From: Halobacterium sp. R2-5
GTDB lineage: Archaea; Halobacteriota; Halobacteria; Halobacteriales; Halobacteriaceae
Assembly: GCF_011734195.1 (NCBI RefSeq)
Contig: NZ_JAANTH010000002.1
Location: forward strand, 124,001 to 188,000
Direction: 5' to 3'
DNA length: 64,000 nucleotides
Position numbers and translations under genes: made by a program. Shown piece by piece: positions 60,138 to 64,000 of this stretch. The notes under the pieces were generated by a model. It was not told where the DNA came from, ran no database searches, and worked only from the letters and a program-made list of their open reading frames with translations. Position 1 is the stretch's first letter. Each line of letters begins with the position of its first letter.

Positions 60138-61607
60138 ATGAGAGAGGTCTTCGAGGTGACCGCGCAGGACGGCGCCGCCCGCATCGGCGAACTGGAGGTT
60201 CCGCGGGCGGGCGTGACCGTGGAGACGCCGACGCTGATGCCGGTCGTCAACCCGAACCTGATAACCGTCGAGCCGTCGCGGTTCTCCGAGTTCGGCGCGG
60301 AGATGCTCATCACGAACTCCTACATCATCAACAGCGACCCGGACCTCCACGAGCGCGCGAGAGAGGAGGGCCTCCACGAGATGCTGGGGTTCGACGGCGC
60401 CATCATGACCGACTCGGGGAGCTTCCAGCTCGCCGAGTACGGCGAGATCGACACCACCACCGAGGAGATTCTCCAGTTCCAGCACGACATCGGCAGCGAC
60501 GTCGGGACGCCCGTGGACATCCCGACGCCGCCGGACGCCGACCGCGAGCAGGCCGCGGAGGAGCTCGCGACCACGCAGGCGCGCCTCGAACTCGCCGAAA
60601 CGGTCGACGTCGGCGACATGCTCGTGAACGCGCCCGTGCAGGGCGCGACGTTCCCGGACCTCCGCGAGGAGGCCGCCCGGCACGCCTACGGCACGGATCT
60701 GGACCTCTTCCCGGTGGGCGCGGTCGTCCCGCTGATGAACCAGTACCGCTACGACGACGTCTCCGACGTGGTGCTCGCCGCCAAACGCGGGCTCGGCCGG
60801 GACGCCCCGGTCCACCTCTTCGGCGCCGGCCACCCGATGATGTTCGCGCTCGCGGCGGCGCTGGGCTGTGACCTCCTCGACTCGGCGGCGTACGCCATCT
60901 ACGCCCGCGACGACCGCTACCTCACCGTCCACGGCACCGAGCACCTCGACAGCCTCCACTACTTCCCCTGCGAGTGCCCCGTCTGCTCGGAGCACACGCC
61001 CGACGAGGTCGAGCGCATGGGCGACGCCGCCCGCGAGGAGTTGCTCGCCGAGCACAACCTCCACGTCTCCTTCGGCGAGCTCCGGCGCGTCAAGCAGGCC
61101 ATCAAGTCCGGGAACCTCATGGAGCTCGTGGAGGCGCGCGCCCACGCCCACCCTCGCACCCTGGACGGCCTGCGCGCGCTCCTCGACCACAGCGAGCAGC
61201 TGGAGACCACGGACCCGGCGAGCAAGGACGCGTTCTTCTACACGTCCGCGGAGAGCGCGCGCCGCCCCGAGGTCGTCCGGCACCACCGTCGCCTCGAACG
61301 CCTCTCCCCGGACGGTGACGTCCTCCTCACGGAGGGCTCGGGGAACGACGACTTCGACGAGTGGTGGAACGTCGTCCCGCCGTTCGGGCCGTTCCCGCGC
61401 TCGCTGTCCACCACGTACCCGCTGACTGCCGAAACGCCCGACCGGATGGACCGCGCGGGCTACGAGGCCGCCGCCGACGGCGTCGCCGCGCTCGCCGACG
61501 CCAATCCCGAGGCCGAGTTCACGCTCGCGCACCGCGGCTGGCCGGACACCGCCCTCGACCGCGTGCCCGCCCGCGTCGACACGGTGGACATCGCTGCCGA
61601 GGAGTGA
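60138..61607 (+). CDS. tgtA: tRNA-guanine(15) transglycosylase
   Basis: 489 residues from ATG 60138. It exchanges guanine 15 in the D-loop of tRNA for preQ0, the first tRNA step to archaeosine. The nucleophile/base region is [14 protein letters not shown] (Asp92). Other parts: [36 protein letters not shown], and the zinc site [16 protein letters not shown]. It is followed by arcS, its pathway partner. Confidence 0.96.
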   Translation: MREVFEVTAQDGAARIGELEVPRAGVTVETPTLMPVVNPNLITVEPSRFSEFGAEMLITNSYIINSDPDLHERAREEGLHEMLGFDGAIMTDSGSFQLAEYGEIDTTTEEILQFQHDIGSDVGTPVDIPTPPDADREQAAEELATTQARLELAETVDVGDMLVNAPVQGATFPDLREEAARHAYGTDLDLFPVGAVVPLMNQYRYDDVSDVVLAAKRGLGRDAPVHLFGAGHPMMFALAAALGCDLLDSAAYAIYARDDRYLTVHGTEHLDSLHYFPCECPVCSEHTPDEVERMGDAAREELLAEHNLHVSFGELRRVKQAIKSGNLMELVEARAHAHPRTLDGLRALLDHSEQLETTDPASKDAFFYTSAESARRPEVVRHHRRLERLSPDGDVLLTEGSGNDDFDEWWNVVPPFGPFPRSLSTTYPLTAETPDRMDRAGYEAAADGVAALADANPEAEFTLAHRGWPDTALDRVPARVDTVDIAAEE

Positions 61608-61649
61608 GGAAAGGCAAGGCAATTGAGCGCGCGGGCCCGACGACGCTGT

Positions 61650-63404
61650 ATGACCGAGTACTTCGAGGTGCACGCGCGCGACGCCGCGGCGCGCGTGGGC
61701 GAGCTCCGGCTCGCCGAGTCGGTGACGACGCCGACGCTCGCGGACGACGTCGTCGAGGACGCGGGCAGCGAGTGGGTGCAGCGACGGGACCGCCCGGCGG
61801 GCGACGAGTCCGCGCTGACCGTGCTGCCGTACCGCGGGTTCCCGTCGGGGACCGCGGAGGAAGTGCAGGCGTCGTTCGCGCCCGACTACCCGGACGTGGA
61901 CTTCCCGAGCGCGGCCGTCGTCTCCCCACAGACCGCCGACGACTACGGCGCCGACGCGTACGTGCTGTCGGGCGCGCCCGGCATCGTCGGGCACGGCGCG
62001 GCGTTCCGGGACGCCGTCGTCGACACCCGGGAGGCGATTCCAGACGACACCGCGCTCTACCTCTCCGGGGTAGCGACGCCGCGGAACGTCGCCGTGCTCG
62101 TGTACGCGGGCGTCGACCTCGTGGACGCCGACCGCGCAGTGGTCCGCGGGACGCAGGGCCGCTACCTCACGACGGAGGGCGCCTACGACCTCGAAGACCT
62201 GAACGAGCTCCCGTGCTCGTGTCCGGCGTGCCAGCAGCCCGTCGCCGAGTTCGACCGCGACGACTGCGTCGACCACAACGTGAACGCGCTGAAAGCCGAG
62301 TTGGGGCGGGTGCGCCGCCGGATTCGGGACGGTCGCCTGCGCGACTACGTCGAGGGGCAGTCCCGCCACGAGGCGTGGGTGACCGCGGCGTTCCGCGAGT
62401 TCGACCAACAGTACGGCTACCTCGAAGAACGCACGCCCGTGATGCGGGACTCGCTGCTGCTGTCGGCGACCGAGGACGCGCTCCGTCGCGTCGAGATCCA
62501 GCGCTTCGCCGAGCGCGTGACGACTCGGTACCGGAAGCGCCTCGACGACCACCCGCTCCTGCTCGTGCCGTGTTCGGCGAAGAAGCCGTACAGCGAGAGC
62601 CAGAGCCACCGCCAGTTCCAGGACGCCGCGAACTACCGCGCCCATATGGTGTCGATGACGTCGCCCATCGGCGTCGTCCCGCAGGAACTGGAGCTGACGT
62701 ACCCGGCTCAGCACTACGACAGCGTGGTGACGGGCCGCTGGAGCGAGGAGGAGAAGGACTTCGTCGCGCGCGTGCTGCGGCGCTACCTCGACCGGACGGA
62801 CTACTCGCGGGTCATTGCGCACGTCCCCGAGGAGGGCTACCGCGACATCTGCGAGCGCGTCGCCGGCGACGTCGACGTCCCCTTCGAGTTCACGGTCGAG
62901 GACCACCCGACGACCGACGAGAGCCTCGGCGAGCTGAAGGCGGCGCTCGCGGGCGAGCCCCAGATGTGGGTGGAGGACCGCGAGAAGGCGACGCTGCGCG
63001 CGGTCGCGGACTACTACGTCGGCGACGGCGCGGGCGACGAGCTGTTCGACGACCTCACGGTGCAGGGACGGTACCCGAAGCTGCAGGCCCTGAACGGCGA
63101 CGGCGAGCAGCTCGCGGCGCTGGTCCCCCAGTACGGGACGCTGTCGTTCACGCTCGCCGGCGCGCGCAAGTGGGTGGCCAGCGACGCCCCGACCAAGCGC
63201 GTGGAGATTGACGGCTTCGTTCCGGCGGGCAGCGTGCTCGCGCCGGGCGTCCTCGACGCCAGCGACGACATCCGGGTCGGCGACGAGGTCGTCGTCGAGG
63301 GCCCGAAGGCGTTCGCGGTCGGGCGCGCCGCCATGCCGGGGCCGGCGATGGCCGACGCCACGCGCGGGGTCGCCGTCGACGTGCGCCACACGGAGGAGAC
63401 GTAG
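61650..63404 (+). CDS. arcS: Archaeosine synthase ArcS (TgtA2)
   Basis: 584 residues from ATG 61650. It converts preQ0-15 in tRNA into archaeosine. The N-terminal part is a degenerate TGT barrel with PCSCPACQQPV as zinc site; the diagnostic motif VPCSAKKPYSESQSH (residues 306-320) is intact. The C-terminal PUA domain begins near TLAGARKWVASDAPTKRVEI. It is 42 bases after tgtA and surely in the same operon. Confidence 0.95.
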   Translation: MTEYFEVHARDAAARVGELRLAESVTTPTLADDVVEDAGSEWVQRRDRPAGDESALTVLPYRGFPSGTAEEVQASFAPDYPDVDFPSAAVVSPQTADDYGADAYVLSGAPGIVGHGAAFRDAVVDTREAIPDDTALYLSGVATPRNVAVLVYAGVDLVDADRAVVRGTQGRYLTTEGAYDLEDLNELPCSCPACQQPVAEFDRDDCVDHNVNALKAELGRVRRRIRDGRLRDYVEGQSRHEAWVTAAFREFDQQYGYLEERTPVMRDSLLLSATEDALRRVEIQRFAERVTTRYRKRLDDHPLLLVPCSAKKPYSESQSHRQFQDAANYRAHMVSMTSPIGVVPQELELTYPAQHYDSVVTGRWSEEEKDFVARVLRRYLDRTDYSRVIAHVPEEGYRDICERVAGDVDVPFEFTVEDHPTTDESLGELKAALAGEPQMWVEDREKATLRAVADYYVGDGAGDELFDDLTVQGRYPKLQALNGDGEQLAALVPQYGTLSFTLAGARKWVASDAPTKRVEIDGFVPAGSVLAPGVLDASDDIRVGDEVVVEGPKAFAVGRAAMPGPAMADATRGVAVDVRHTEET

Positions 63405-63450
63405 GCAGTCGGGCGAAAGAGCTACGCCCTTCGTGTGTGAACTACTCTCT

Positions 63451-63873
63451 ATGCGAGTTCGTGACGTGATGACGACCGACGTGCTCGCCGCGGACGCCGA
63501 GGACAGCGTCCGCGCCGCCGTCGGCCGGATGCTCGACGAGGGCACCGGGAGCGTCGTCGTCGAGAAGGACGGCAACCCCGCGGGCATCCTCACGAAGGTG
63601 GACGTGCTGGACGCCGGCCACGAGTACGACCGGCCGCTCAGCGAGATTCCGGTCTACGCGGCCGCTAGCCACCCGCTCATCACCGTCGAGCCGTCGGCGA
63701 CCGTCCGCGCGGCGTCCGCGCGGATGTTCGACTACGGCGTCCACCACCTCCCGGTCGCGGACGGCCTCGACCTCGTCGGCGTCGTCACCGCGACGGACCT
63801 CCTCGAAGCCCAGGACGACCTGCTCGCGGAGGCGCGGGGCGCCGACGAGCGCCGGGAGGAGTGGGAGGAGTAA
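63451..63873 (+). CDS. CBS domain protein
   Basis: 140 residues from ATG 63451. Two CBS motifs: RVRDVMTTDVLAADAEDSVR and PLITVEPSATVRAASARMFD, each followed by a ligand-binding strand (GSVVVEKDGNPAGILTKVD; HHLPVADGLDLVGVVTATD, patterns only). CBS pairs bind AMP, ATP or similar and regulate partners. A Glu/Arg-rich tail ends the protein. Confidence 0.9.
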   Translation: MRVRDVMTTDVLAADAEDSVRAAVGRMLDEGTGSVVVEKDGNPAGILTKVDVLDAGHEYDRPLSEIPVYAAASHPLITVEPSATVRAASARMFDYGVHHLPVADGLDLVGVVTATDLLEAQDDLLAEARGADERREEWEE

Positions 63874-63936
63874 CTCACCGCCGCCGTCCGAGGAGAACCC
63901 ACGACGTATATGGTGTCCCCGCGGATTCTCCCGCGC

Positions 63937-64000
63937 ATGAGACTCGCCGTCCCCACCGACTTCGAGATTCTCGACGCGCTCGCGGACGGGAAGCGGAACA
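63937..64000 (+). CDS. Start of a probable winged-helix regulator (cut by window end)
   Basis: ATG 63937 with 21 codons visible: MRLAVPTDFEILDALADGKR and onward. The start is typical of haloarchaeal winged-helix regulators, which open with a D-FEIL-AL-DGKRN stretch. A TATA-like GTATATGG at about 63906-63913 lies some 25 bases upstream. The rest is outside the window. Confidence 0.5.
   Translation, partial: MRLAVPTDFEILDALADGKRN

Noticed and set aside
60108-63593. A 1161-codon open frame on the minus strand opposite tgtA and arcS
   Set aside because: It is a shadow: GC-rich third positions remove stops from the antisense frame. The plus-strand frames have full enzyme motifs, the antisense one has none.

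Overview
The window is a piece of a haloarchaeal chromosome (class Halobacteria). The reasons are a G+C content of roughly two thirds by eye, very acidic proteins rich in Asp, Glu and Ala, archaeal information-processing genes (proteasome-activating nucleotidase, aIF5B-type IF2, class I lysyl-tRNA synthetase, S19e, Nob1, archaeosine enzymes), a type III signal-peptide pilin, HalOD1 proteins, and TATA boxes about 25-30 bases before start codons that imply leaderless mRNAs. Genes are dense and many convergent pairs share stop codons. Most of the window is ordinary core genome; two places are not.

Layout. 1-3.5 kb: a truncated gene, a coiled-coil membrane protein, a small zinc protein, tRNA-Thr(GGT), a DUF7114-type protein, a crotonase and NadE. 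3.6-6.2 kb: tRNA-Gly(CCC) with decayed copies of its 3' end, then a leftward operon (acyltransferase, zinc-ribbon membrane protein, Nmad3-like protein, glutaredoxin). 6.4-25.3 kb: aldo/keto reductase, PitA (HemQ-like haem enzyme), PadR regulator, a pyrH-lysS-S2P protease operon, MoaE, a second S2P, ThiL, a flippase-like protein, S19e-PDCD5-PP-loop ATPase, HisS-TruA and an M28 peptidase. 25.4-29.0 kb: pepF interrupted by a TnpB element. 29.1-52.5 kb: PAN, arginine decarboxylase, a Tat lipoprotein, PAP2 enzyme, IF2-PRC-Nob1, CPBP protease, Pgi, SecFD, MGMT, a Pus10-RNase HII-NucS operon, UspA, a PiT phosphate transporter, TrmY and KatG. 52.6-55.4 kb: tRNA-Pro(CGG) followed by a small accessory island. 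55.7-64 kb: HtrA protease, pilin, small kinase, NUDIX protein, TgtA-ArcS, a CBS protein and the start of a regulator.

The most striking region is 25.4-29.0 kb. The oligoendopeptidase F gene runs normally to Tyr516 and then switches abruptly to AT-rich sequence that encodes an alternative but homologous C-terminal tail. It is followed by a tiny ribbon-helix-helix gene, a catalytically intact tnpB, an IS200/IS605-type right end, and then the original high-GC pepF tail, resuming at exactly the codon where the gene was left. The inserted 1.78 kb therefore looks like an RNA-guided nuclease element that brings its own replacement 3' end for the conserved gene it occupies. All of the first 12 shared tail residues are encoded by different codons from the native tail. 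I interpret this as a candidate homing system with a built-in recoded rescue segment. The structure is seen in the sequence; the homing mechanism is inference.

The second theme is integration scars. All three tRNA genes have degraded copies of their 3' ends nearby. The tRNA-Pro pair brackets a 2.7 kb island with two HalOD1-type proteins, an Lrp-type regulator, a DUF7692-like protein and a remnant of a tyrosine integrase.

Functionally, much of the core part deals with tRNA and translation (LysS, HisS, TruA, Pus10, TrmY, TgtA, ArcS, IF2, Nob1, S19e), protein quality control (PAN, two S2Ps, CPBP, PepF, M28, HtrA) and export (SecD/SecF).
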